From Dysgonomonas sp. ZJ279 (GTDB lineage: Bacteria; Bacteroidota; Bacteroidia; Bacteroidales; Dysgonomonadaceae): DNA of 64,000 nucleotides. Positions 26,546 through 34,308 of this stretch are shown here, one piece after another; position 1 is the first letter of the stretch; each line of letters starts with the position of its first letter. The stretch is from positions 294,484 to 358,483 of the forward strand of contig NZ_JAAKEL010000003.1 in assembly GCF_011039205.1 (NCBI RefSeq), written 5' to 3'. Both the position numbers and the translations under genes were made by a program. The notes under the pieces are model-generated. The model made no database searches. It was not told the origin of the DNA and saw nothing but the letters and a program-made list of their open reading frames with translations.

Positions 26546-28639
26546 ATGAAATACAGTCGCTATCTTCTCTTGATAATGGCATATTCCTTTTTTATCGGTA
26601 ATACAAGAGCAGACGATGTGTTGGTTGAGAAAGATACGATTGTGATGACTTATACGGCAAAAGAAATCGTTATAGAGTCTTTTAAGCAAAATGATAACTT
26701 GTCTACATTGCCTATTTCAGCAACGCTTTTATCTAATCAAACAATTAAAGATCGTAATATCATTTCTATAAATGAGGTCTCGGCATTCGTACCCAATCTT
26801 TTTATTCCCGATTATGGATCTAAAATGATAACTCCTGCATATATAAGAGGAATAGGGTCGCGGATAAATGCCCCATCTGTGGGTTTATATGTAGATGGAG
26901 TTCCTTATTTCGACCGTTCGTCTTTCGATATCGATCTGAATGATGTGGAAAGGATCGAAGTATTACGTGGTCCTCAGGGGACTATATATGGGCGGAATAC
27001 AATGGGCGGAATAATTAACATATATACAAAATCTCCCCTTAAGTATAAAGAGACAAATGTAAATCTGGGTGCAGCAAATTATAATACATATCAAGGCGGT
27101 ATTTCTAATTATGGAAAGCTAAGTAAGAATTTAGGTTACTCCGTTTCGGGTAATTATTTTCATACAGGAGGTTTTTTCGATAATAAATATACAGGGAAAA
27201 AAGCAGATGCTATGGATGCGATTTCTACCCGTATTCGTCTTAGTTGGCGGATAAAACCAAGATTGAACGTGCAATTTATTTCCGCGTATGAATATTCCGA
27301 TCAGGATGGTTATCCATACAGGGTGTATAATAGTGAGACAAGCGAAATGATGCCTGTTAATTATAATGCCCCGAGCTATTATCGCCGTAATATGTCGTCG
27401 AATGGGGTGAATGTGGAATATACAGCCGATCATTTTAAGATAGGTTCGCAAAGTTCATTTCAGTATTTTGATGGTAAACAGGGACTTGATCAGGACTTCT
27501 CGCCCGAAGATATTTACTATGTCGATTTTACTCAACGTCAGCACATGTATTCGCAAGAGTTTAATATCAAATCGATTGGCAACGATAAATACGTTTGGCA
27601 ATTCGGTGCATTTGGATTCTATCAAAACTATAAAACAACTAACGATGTGGATTATCGCATGCAAAAGAGACAGACATTGCAAAATGCGAGGAATCCGATT
27701 ACAGGAGTAGCTTTGTATCATCAGTCTACTATAAACGATCTGTTGACAAAAGGTCTGTCGTTGGGTATGGGCTTGCGTTACGATTGGGAAGAAACCAAGA
27801 CTACTGTAAATAATAAAGCTATTACGCAAGGTGCTGATCCGACCTTCTCTCCTGAAGTAAATGAAAGTTCGGTATTTTCGCAAGTAACACCTAAGGCATC
27901 GTTGCAATATGCTTTTGCAAGTGATAATCTGATCTATTTTTCTGTGGCTAAGGGATATAAAACAGGTGGATTTAATGCCACTATAGAACGTGATGAGGAT
28001 CGTACATTTAAGCCCGAACATAGTTGGAGTTACGAATTAGGAACTAAAGCAAATTGCTTTAATAAATTAATATATACGGATATTAGCTTATTCTATATTA
28101 TTTGGAATGATCAGCAGATATCGCAGACTCAACCCAGTGGAAAAGGTTATTTATTGAGAAATGCAGGTAAATCGGTTAGTAAAGGTGTTGAAGTAACTAC
28201 ACATATTAATCCTGTCGAAAATCTGAGCATACAATTAAGTTACGGTTATACACATGCTCAATTCAAGAGATATGAGGTGAATGAAACACTTAATTATAAT
28301 GGTAATTATCTACCCATGGTACCTCAAAACACATTATCTATATCTGTAGATTATACAGTGAAATTGAAGGATACATTTTTAGATAAGATAATAATCAGTA
28401 GACAATATGCCGGTGTAGGAAAAATATACTGGAATGAAGATAACAAAGTAGAGCAACATTTTTATGGTATATTGAATGAAAAGATTTCCTTTGTAAAAGA
28501 TAAATTTTCGCTTGATGTATGGGCTAAAAATATTGCAGGAAAAGAATATATAGCTTATTATTTCAAGACTGGGACAAGTGAATATGTACAAGCGGGTAAG
28601 CCATTCACTTTTGGTGTAAACTTACATTTAAATTTCTAA
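26546..28639 (+). CDS. TonB-dependent outer-membrane receptor
   Basis: A 22-strand barrel with plug that imports an iron complex, porphyrin or cofactor with TonB energy. From the ATG at 26546 it has 697 residues, beginning with a signal peptide that ends near TRADD. The plug has VDGVPYFDRSSFDIDLNDVE and RIEVLRGPQGTIYGRNTMGG, the standard plug signature, and the protein ends in VNLHLNF. There is no carboxypeptidase-like or STN domain, so it is a classical receptor, not a SusC. MFS and hemN genes follow in the same operon. Confidence 0.92.
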   Translation: MKYSRYLLLIMAYSFFIGNTRADDVLVEKDTIVMTYTAKEIVIESFKQNDNLSTLPISATLLSNQTIKDRNIISINEVSAFVPNLFIPDYGSKMITPAYIRGIGSRINAPSVGLYVDGVPYFDRSSFDIDLNDVERIEVLRGPQGTIYGRNTMGGIINIYTKSPLKYKETNVNLGAANYNTYQGGISNYGKLSKNLGYSVSGNYFHTGGFFDNKYTGKKADAMDAISTRIRLSWRIKPRLNVQFISAYEYSDQDGYPYRVYNSETSEMMPVNYNAPSYYRRNMSSNGVNVEYTADHFKIGSQSSFQYFDGKQGLDQDFSPEDIYYVDFTQRQHMYSQEFNIKSIGNDKYVWQFGAFGFYQNYKTTNDVDYRMQKRQTLQNARNPITGVALYHQSTINDLLTKGLSLGMGLRYDWEETKTTVNNKAITQGADPTFSPEVNESSVFSQVTPKASLQYAFASDNLIYFSVAKGYKTGGFNATIERDEDRTFKPEHSWSYELGTKANCFNKLIYTDISLFYIIWNDQQISQTQPSGKGYLLRNAGKSVSKGVEVTTHINPVENLSIQLSYGYTHAQFKRYEVNETLNYNGNYLPMVPQNTLSISVDYTVKLKDTFLDKIIISRQYAGVGKIYWNEDNKVEQHFYGILNEKISFVKDKFSLDVWAKNIAGKEYIAYYFKTGTSEYVQAGKPFTFGVNLHLNF

Positions 28640-28643
28640 GCCG

Positions 28644-29891
28644 ATGATTGTGAGACCGTATGTAGAAAAAGGAGGGAAATTATTTACGTTTTTTTGTCTG
28701 TATATCGCACAGTCGATTCCGATGAGTTTTTTCTCAACTGTATTGCCGGTTATCATGCGTCAACGGCAGTTTTCGCTGGAGACGATCGCCATGCTTCAAT
28801 TTCTGAAATTGCCGTGGATATTAAAATTTCTTTGGTCGCCAGCTATCGATCGCACCAGCCATACATTAGGGCATTATAAACGTTGGATATTTTCGGCAGA
28901 ATTGATATATGCCGTTATTATCTTCGCTATATCATTCCTTAGCTTTCAGGTTACTCCATATCTTATTATAGGGCTTATCGTTATGTCTTTTGTGGCTTCT
29001 GCTACGCAAGATATTGCAACAGATGCTTTAGCCGTTGTATCCTTTAGTAAAAAGGATAAGGGGTTGGTAAACAGTATGCAATCGATGGGTAGCTTTGCCG
29101 GAGCAATGGTTGGCGGTGGAGTTCTTTTGTTACTCTATAATAAAATAGGGTGGGAGAGTCTGCTTCCGTTTTTAGCTATTTTTGTTATTATAGCACTTAT
29201 TCCTTTGGTCTTTTTCAGAAATAATCAGATGAAGATTGCCCCTAAAACATTGGCAAAACCTCATCCGAACGACTTACTGGGTTTTTTCAAACAGAAAGGA
29301 ATCTGGAAGCAAGTTATATTCCTGTTTATGTTTTATGCCGGCATAATCGGTATTTTGTCAGTACTGAAACCTATGTTGGTCGACTATGGTTATAATATGA
29401 AAGAGATTGGCGTTATGTCGGGTATCGTCGGTACATCTGTCGGTTTTTTTTCATCGTTGGCTGGTGGTTTTATTGTGAGGCTGGTCGGTCGATATGCAGC
29501 ACGTATTATATTTGCCGTACTGATTGTTGTTACAGCTATATATTTCTATCTGTTAGTAACGATGTTCCCTGTCAATACTGCTACATTACATTGCGGTATA
29601 TCTTTGTTGTGGGGGACTTATGGTCTGGCTACGATCATTGTTTATACAACGGCTATGGACTGCGTACGCAAAGGATTCGAAGGAACTGACTTTACGATAC
29701 AGACTGTTATAACCCATCTTAGCGGTATGATTATGGCAGTGGGAGCGGGTAAAGTAGCAACATTATTCGGGTATAGCGGTTTGTTTAAACTCGAAATTTG
29801 TATTGCCGCTTTGTCGTTGATCTATATATTAGTAATTTTCAGAAATAAAAATGAAGAGAAAAATGAAAGACGAATTACTGAACAAATATAG
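28644..29891 (+). CDS. MFS transporter (AmpG/RhtX-FptX-like)
   Basis: Inner-membrane permease of 415 residues with 12 hydrophobic segments. The block SATQDIATDALAVVSF and the start QSIPMSFFSTVLPVIMRQ resemble the PAT/AmpG group and the RhtX/FptX siderophore permeases. It begins 4 nt after the receptor gene, so it most likely moves the same compound from periplasm to cytoplasm. The 3' end overlaps the next gene. The substrate (porphyrin or siderophore) is inferred from the neighbours. Confidence 0.85.
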   Translation: MIVRPYVEKGGKLFTFFCLYIAQSIPMSFFSTVLPVIMRQRQFSLETIAMLQFLKLPWILKFLWSPAIDRTSHTLGHYKRWIFSAELIYAVIIFAISFLSFQVTPYLIIGLIVMSFVASATQDIATDALAVVSFSKKDKGLVNSMQSMGSFAGAMVGGGVLLLLYNKIGWESLLPFLAIFVIIALIPLVFFRNNQMKIAPKTLAKPHPNDLLGFFKQKGIWKQVIFLFMFYAGIIGILSVLKPMLVDYGYNMKEIGVMSGIVGTSVGFFSSLAGGFIVRLVGRYAARIIFAVLIVVTAIYFYLLVTMFPVNTATLHCGISLLWGTYGLATIIVYTTAMDCVRKGFEGTDFTIQTVITHLSGMIMAVGAGKVATLFGYSGLFKLEICIAALSLIYILVIFRNKNEEKNERRITEQI

Positions 29892-31230
29892 TGTTGCTGT
29901 ACCGCGATATACAAGTTATCCTCCGGCAAACTTCTTTAACGAGTCTTTTACTGCAGAAACATATCGGCAGGTAGTTATAGAATCGAATAGGGAGCAACCT
30001 CAACATATATCTGTTTATATCCATATTCCATTTTGTAAGAAAATGTGTTTTTATTGTGGATGCAATTCGATACCCCGACGAAACAAGGATATTGTAGATA
30101 AATATATTGCCGCTCTTAAAAAAGAAATCGGAACAGTATTATCGCTTCTGGATAAGAATCGCAAAATATCTCAGATACATTATGGAGGAGGTACGCCGAC
30201 ATCGCAACCTGTATCGGTGCTAAAAGAACTGAACACTCTTATTTTATCTGAATTTGATTGTATAGATAACCCTGAAATAGCTATCGAATGCCATCCGGGA
30301 TATTTGGACGAGCAATATTATATAGATCTGGTAGATGCCGGATTCAACAGAATCAGTTTAGGTATTCAGGATTTTAATGAAGAAGTATTAAAAGCTTCAA
30401 ATCGGAATCCGTCTTCTTTGCCTGTTGAAAATATCGTCAAAATATTAAGAGATCGTGGGATATCTGTAAATATGGATTTTATCTATGGTCTTCCATTACA
30501 AACACCCCAATCTTTTGCAGATACTATAGCTAAAGCTATTGCTGTGAAGCCCGATCGGATTGTTACTTTTTCGTATGCCCATGTGCCGTGGGTGAATAAG
30601 TTACAGCAAAATCTGGAGAAGATTGGTTTGCCGTCTACTTCGGTAAAGAATGAGATATATGAAACAGCAAAGGAACTGCTGATAGACGCAGGTTATAAAA
30701 CTATCGGCTTGGATCACTTTGTTTTACCTACCGATGAACTTTATGTAGCTCAACAAAGCAAGACATTGCACCGTAATTTTCAAGGCTATTGTACACAACG
30801 GACTACAGGACAGGTTTATGCCTTTGGCACTACGGGTATTAGTCAGTTGGCAAACGCTTATAGCCAGAATACTAAAGATTTGGATACTTATATCACGCAA
30901 GTAGAGCGGGGAGAGTTACCAATATTGAAAGGTTATGTTCTGAATAGAGAAGAACAGATAACAAGAGCCGTTATCTCAACTTTGATGTGTAACTATACTG
31001 TCCGATGGGAAGAAATAGCCGGGCAATTGAATTTATCTGTTGAAGCTGTCAAAGCGGCATTAAACTATAATGAATCGGTTCTTTCCGATTTTGCAAAGGA
31101 CAGGATTATAGACTTCGATAATGATCATATAACTATCTTACCCGATGCTACCCCTTTCGTACGTAATGTTGCAGCATCGTTAGATAAGTTGCTGATAAAT
31201 ACGGATAAACGGTTTTCTAAATCGGTCTGA
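29863..31230 (+). CDS. hemN: Oxygen-independent coproporphyrinogen III oxidase (radical SAM HemN)
   Basis: Converts coproporphyrinogen III to protoporphyrinogen IX without oxygen. The radical-SAM cluster motif is in IPFCKKMCFYCGC, followed by HYGGGTPTSQP and the HemN block MDFIYGLPLQTPQSF. The C-terminal HemN domain follows, and the N-terminal SVAVPRYTSYPPANFF is diagnostic of true HemN. Two starts are possible, ATG at 29851 or 29863 (MKDELLNKYS); the latter lines up with the usual N-terminus, giving 455 residues. Both overlap the MFS gene. It is closed by a hairpin. Confidence 0.93.
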   Translation: MKDELLNKYSVAVPRYTSYPPANFFNESFTAETYRQVVIESNREQPQHISVYIHIPFCKKMCFYCGCNSIPRRNKDIVDKYIAALKKEIGTVLSLLDKNRKISQIHYGGGTPTSQPVSVLKELNTLILSEFDCIDNPEIAIECHPGYLDEQYYIDLVDAGFNRISLGIQDFNEEVLKASNRNPSSLPVENIVKILRDRGISVNMDFIYGLPLQTPQSFADTIAKAIAVKPDRIVTFSYAHVPWVNKLQQNLEKIGLPSTSVKNEIYETAKELLIDAGYKTIGLDHFVLPTDELYVAQQSKTLHRNFQGYCTQRTTGQVYAFGTTGISQLANAYSQNTKDLDTYITQVERGELPILKGYVLNREEQITRAVISTLMCNYTVRWEEIAGQLNLSVEAVKAALNYNESVLSDFAKDRIIDFDNDHITILPDATPFVRNVAASLDKLLINTDKRFSKSV

Positions 31231-31237
31231 AAAAATA

Positions 31238-31262
31238 GGCTCTTGTTTCAAAAACAAGAGCC
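31238..31262. terminator. Terminator between hemN and the VOC gene
   Basis: The 11-bp stem GGCTCTTGTTT/AAACAAGAGCC has a 3-nt loop. An A5 run on its left makes a good U-run for the minus-strand VOC gene, and it also ends hemN. Confidence 0.75.
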
Positions 31263-31269
31263 TTACAAT

Positions 31270-31638
31270 TTACTTATCAGAGTACAATCCTAACCGATTA
31301 CCTTCGCTATCGATAAATAGAGCAAAATAGCCTCTGCCTTCAGCCTCAATCTTCGTTTTAGGAGTATGTATTTTACCACCATTTTTTTCGATGAGAGACA
31401 ATGTAGAATTTATATCCTCGCAGTTTAGGTGAATAAGAACACCATCTTTGGACGGGTTGAAATCTTCACTCCACGAGATTGAACCCGAACATTCTCCATC
31501 TATTTCGGGAAAAAATGCCATCTTTTCGCTACCCCAATCGTGTGCCGGAATTTCGATACCCAGAATTGTTTCGTAGAATTTGACTGCTCTGTTAAAATCG
31601 ACAGAGGGAATTTCAAAAAATGATACTAACTTTTTCAT
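31270..31638 (-). CDS. VOC (glyoxalase/bleomycin-resistance) family protein
   Basis: A 122-residue single-domain VOC protein with two beta-alpha-beta-beta-beta units: VSFFEIPSVDFNRAVKFYETILG and VLIHLNCEDINSTLSLIEKNGG. It ends in LFIDSEGNRLGLYSDK, the common closing strand. The usual metal His in the first strand is Glu (FEIP), and His is present in LIHLN. Small stand-alone VOC proteins of this type are mostly of unknown substrate. It is downstream of the AraC gene but separated by a repeat element, so joint control is unproven. Confidence 0.8.
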   Translation of the reverse strand: MKKLVSFFEIPSVDFNRAVKFYETILGIEIPAHDWGSEKMAFFPEIDGECSGSISWSEDFNPSKDGVLIHLNCEDINSTLSLIEKNGGKIHTPKTKIEAEGRGYFALFIDSEGNRLGLYSDK

Positions 31639-31689
31639 AAAATGTAAATTTGTTGGTTGATTACTTTATTCGAATTGACTTTGAGTTCA

Positions 31690-31850
31690 TCTTGACTTTT
31701 AACCACGGAGTCGCACAGAGTAACACGGAGTAAATAATTACAGTATAATAAACTGTTTTGTCATCAAAATATGATTCATTTCGGTATGAAAAACTTTAAA
31801 AACTCCGTGAAACTCCTTTTACTCTGTGGTTAAAGTAAAAGTCGAGACGA
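31690..31850. repeat. MITE-like inverted-repeat element
   Basis: The left arm (31691-31731) holds AACCACGGAGTCGCACAGAG and ACACGGAGT; the right arm (31800-31850) holds ACTCCGTG and ACTCTGTGGTTAAAG with a reverse-complement match to the left arm plus short insertions. The arms are about 40-45 bp and enclose about 70 bp without a reading frame. No transposase is present. The size and shape suit a small non-autonomous mobile repeat or a structured RNA hairpin. Confidence 0.6.
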
Positions 31851-31885
31851 ATTCTTTACAAAAGTAGAGCAGTTTATTCCTCGAA

Positions 31886-31906
31886 ACTTGTAAAAAAAGG
31901 ACATTA
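31886..31906. repeat. 21-bp direct repeat, copy 1 (at AraC 3' end)
   Basis: ACTTG followed by TA7GGACATTA. This copy overlaps the AraC stop codon. The identical copy lies 868 bp further on, at 32774-32794. Confidence 0.75.
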
Positions 31907-32713
31907 TAATGTGTTGGAGAAATAATCGGAATATGGGTCGCAAATGGCTATATACTCGCTTGGAGTATATCCCGAAAACGTTTTGAATTCTTTTATCAGA
32001 TGAGGTTGATCGTAATAACCCGCTTCGAAAGCCAATTGAGTCAGATTTATCTGTGGTTTGGTTTGTAGAATATGTAAAGCTCTCTGAAAGCGTATGATGC
32101 GGGAAAACTCTTTCGGATTAGTTCCTATATGTTCCGTAAATATACGGTTGAATTGCTTGTAACTAAGGCAGGCTATTTCGGCTAATGAAGATATGCTGAC
32201 ATGGCTCTTGTTATCTATCGCTTGAATGGATGCAACTATTCGCTTGTAATTATAGTCTTTGAAAGAGTGTAGGCGATCGATAAGGTAACTTTCGATAAGC
32301 TTGATACACGTTCTATTATCAGTTTCGTTCAATAGCTGATCTTCCAATTCTTGCAGTTCTTTATCTCCTATGTCGTCAATGGATATAGTCTTATTTTGAA
32401 ACTCACTCATCGGGATATCAAAGAAAACCTTTGCCCCAAAAGGTTGAAATACAGTAACTATCATACTGACTTTGCCTGTGATTGAAGTCAGATCAGAAAA
32501 CTCTGTACTCAATCCACATAGAAACGATTGGGGTTGCAATTTGTTGTCAGCCAAGGAAAACATACTGTCACGTTTGTGGAAAACTAAATCTATACATCCT
32601 GTAGGAGTAACCCGCTCCGATATGGGAGACGTACTCTCGGCATCCAATATCCAGTAATACCGAATATAGGGAGCAAGAATGGGTGACGGATATATAATTT
32701 CGAAAACGTTCAT
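31904..32713 (-). CDS. AraC family transcriptional regulator (DUF6597-type N-terminus)
   Basis: A 269-residue regulator. The N-terminal region (IIYPSPILAPYIRYYWILDAE, HKRDSMF, and a FxPxGxxxF motif in VFQPFGAKVFF) is the DUF6597 arrangement. The C-terminal pair of helix-turn-helix motifs includes SISSLAEIACLSYKQFNRIFTEHIG and INLTQLAFEAGYYDQPHLIKEFKTFSGYTPSEY. The targets are unknown; the divergent MFS gene and the VOC gene are the nearest candidates. The gene is bracketed by identical 21-bp repeats. Confidence 0.88.
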   Translation of the reverse strand: MNVFEIIYPSPILAPYIRYYWILDAESTSPISERVTPTGCIDLVFHKRDSMFSLADNKLQPQSFLCGLSTEFSDLTSITGKVSMIVTVFQPFGAKVFFDIPMSEFQNKTISIDDIGDKELQELEDQLLNETDNRTCIKLIESYLIDRLHSFKDYNYKRIVASIQAIDNKSHVSISSLAEIACLSYKQFNRIFTEHIGTNPKEFSRIIRFQRALHILQTKPQINLTQLAFEAGYYDQPHLIKEFKTFSGYTPSEYIAICDPYSDYFSNTL

Positions 32714-33053
32714 AACCTGTAAAAATATATATTATAGAAATAGGCTCAAAGTTAAAACCTTACTCATTTTTATACTTGTAAAAAAAGGACATTAATCTGT
32801 AATATTCAGTTAACTTTAGGCGATTATATTAAGACCAAGTAAATTTAAAATAGCATTTTTATGCATGCTTTGCATAATGCAAAACTGAATAAAAAATATA
32901 GAATAGATCAAACTTGATTTATCTATATTGATATAAAACAGTTAGATTAAAGATTGTGCGTAAAAAGCTACAGAAAAAGTAACAATCAAAAAAAGATGAA
33001 AAAGTGTTACTTTTGTTACCTTTTTCGAGTCACAAAATCGCAAATATATTATA
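32714..33053. promoter_or_regulatory. Divergent intergenic region araC-type/MFS
   Basis: 340 nt. It contains the second 21-bp repeat (32774-32794), 60 bp upstream of the AraC ATG, and a TACTTTTG -7 box at 33008-33015, 38 nt before the MFS ATG. The remainder is AT-rich with no reading frame. Confidence 0.45.
32774..32794. repeat. 21-bp direct repeat, copy 2 (upstream of AraC)
   Basis: Identical to 31886-31906 and in the same orientation, so the regulator gene is exactly framed. It could be a binding site or a trace of a duplication. Confidence 0.75.
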
Positions 33054-34196
33054 ATGAAAAGAGCAAAAATTCTAATATTCCTTCCTGTTCTCCTCGCATT
33101 CTTTGCCATGGGGTTTGTCGATTCTGTCGGGATTGCGACAAACTATGTTAAGGAAGATTTTCAGTTGACAGATACAGTGGCTAATCTCTTGCCATCTATG
33201 GTTTTCTTATGGTTTCTTATTTTTTCGATACCCGTTAGCATGTTGATGAATAAAATAGGGCGGAGAAAGACTGTTATTTTAAGTCTGTTTGTTACTTTCA
33301 TAGCCATGTTACCCCCCTTTGTCGAATATAATTTAACTATAATCCTTATCTCTTTTGCTTTGCTCGGGATAGGAAACACATTGATGCAAGTATCTTTGAA
33401 TCCGCTGCTTACTGATATTGTTAGTTCCCGTAAATTAGCGGGTAGTATGACTTTCGGGGTGTTTTTCAAAACCATTGCTGCCTTTCTTGCTCCTATTATT
33501 GCTGCTTGGACAGTGCTGATGTTTGGAGATTGGAAAATGTTGTTTGCCATTTTTGCCGTAGTGTCTTTAATCCCTCTAATCTGGCTTATTTTTACGCCAA
33601 TTAAAGAAACACTTATCGAAAGTAAGACATTTACATTTATAGAGTGTTTTAAATTACTTCGCGATAAAGCTGTACTGCTTTTGTTTATAGGGATTTTAAT
33701 TCATGTCGGTATCGATATAGGTATAAATCTTACTGCTCCTAAAATATTGATGGAGAGGTTAGATATGGAACTTACTGATGCCGGATATGCAACAAGCCTC
33801 TATTTTTTATTTAGGATTGCCGGTTCTTTTCTGGGAGCCTTTCTTCTGACAAAGGTATCTTTAAAACGAATGTTTATACTAAGTATCAGCTTAATGGCTT
33901 TAGGAGCTTTATCCCTATTTATTTTTAATACCTTAATTCCACTTTATGTGGGTATTGCTTTATTCGGATTGGGCAATGCAAATATCTTTGCGATAATTTT
34001 CTTTAATGCTATGCAGCTTTACCCCACCCGTAAGAATGAGGTGTCGGGCTTGATGGTAATGGGTATTTCGGGAGCAGCAATATTCCCTGTGTTGATGGGG
34101 CTGGTTTCAGATGCTCTGGGTAGTCAGGTGGGCGCTGTAATAATAATTGCCGGATGTATCGGTTATCTGGCCTTCCTTTCTTTGAAGATTAGATGA
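33054..34196 (+). CDS. MFS transporter, sugar-permease-like
   Basis: A 380-residue permease with 12 hydrophobic segments. The loop 2-3 motif MNKIGRRKTVILS (GxxxDRxGRR-type) is present, and the pattern VDSVGIATNYVKEDFQLTDTVANLLPSMVFLWFL resembles the FucP/GlcP-like MFS group of Bacteroidota. It is monocistronic and divergent from the AraC gene, which might regulate it. It lies next to, but outside, the polysaccharide locus; a sugar substrate is plausible but unproven. Confidence 0.82.
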   Translation: MKRAKILIFLPVLLAFFAMGFVDSVGIATNYVKEDFQLTDTVANLLPSMVFLWFLIFSIPVSMLMNKIGRRKTVILSLFVTFIAMLPPFVEYNLTIILISFALLGIGNTLMQVSLNPLLTDIVSSRKLAGSMTFGVFFKTIAAFLAPIIAAWTVLMFGDWKMLFAIFAVVSLIPLIWLIFTPIKETLIESKTFTFIECFKLLRDKAVLLLFIGILIHVGIDIGINLTAPKILMERLDMELTDAGYATSLYFLFRIAGSFLGAFLLTKVSLKRMFILSISLMALGALSLFIFNTLIPLYVGIALFGLGNANIFAIIFFNAMQLYPTRKNEVSGLMVMGISGAAIFPVLMGLVSDALGSQVGAVIIIAGCIGYLAFLSLKIR

Positions 34197-34210
34197 TTTA
34201 GTTAATAGGA

Positions 34211-34243
34211 TAAAAAAAGAATAGGAGCCATATCGACTCCTAT
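34211..34243 (-). terminator. Terminator of the GH127 gene
   Basis: On the minus strand the stem ATAGGAG/CTCCTAT with a 9-nt loop is followed by TCT7A. It is 66 nt past the GH127 stop and may also end the convergent MFS transcript. Confidence 0.7.
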
Positions 34244-34308
34244 CTTTCATTGTTGTTGAATATCAAGATCTATTAGAACGTATAAGACTAATAGATATAT
34301 GATCAATT

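Noticed and set aside
27455..28021. A 188-codon minus-strand open frame inside the TonB receptor gene
   Set aside because: It is antisense to a clearly coding barrel region, is rich in Ile, Arg and Cys with no motif, and has no promoter or ribosome site.
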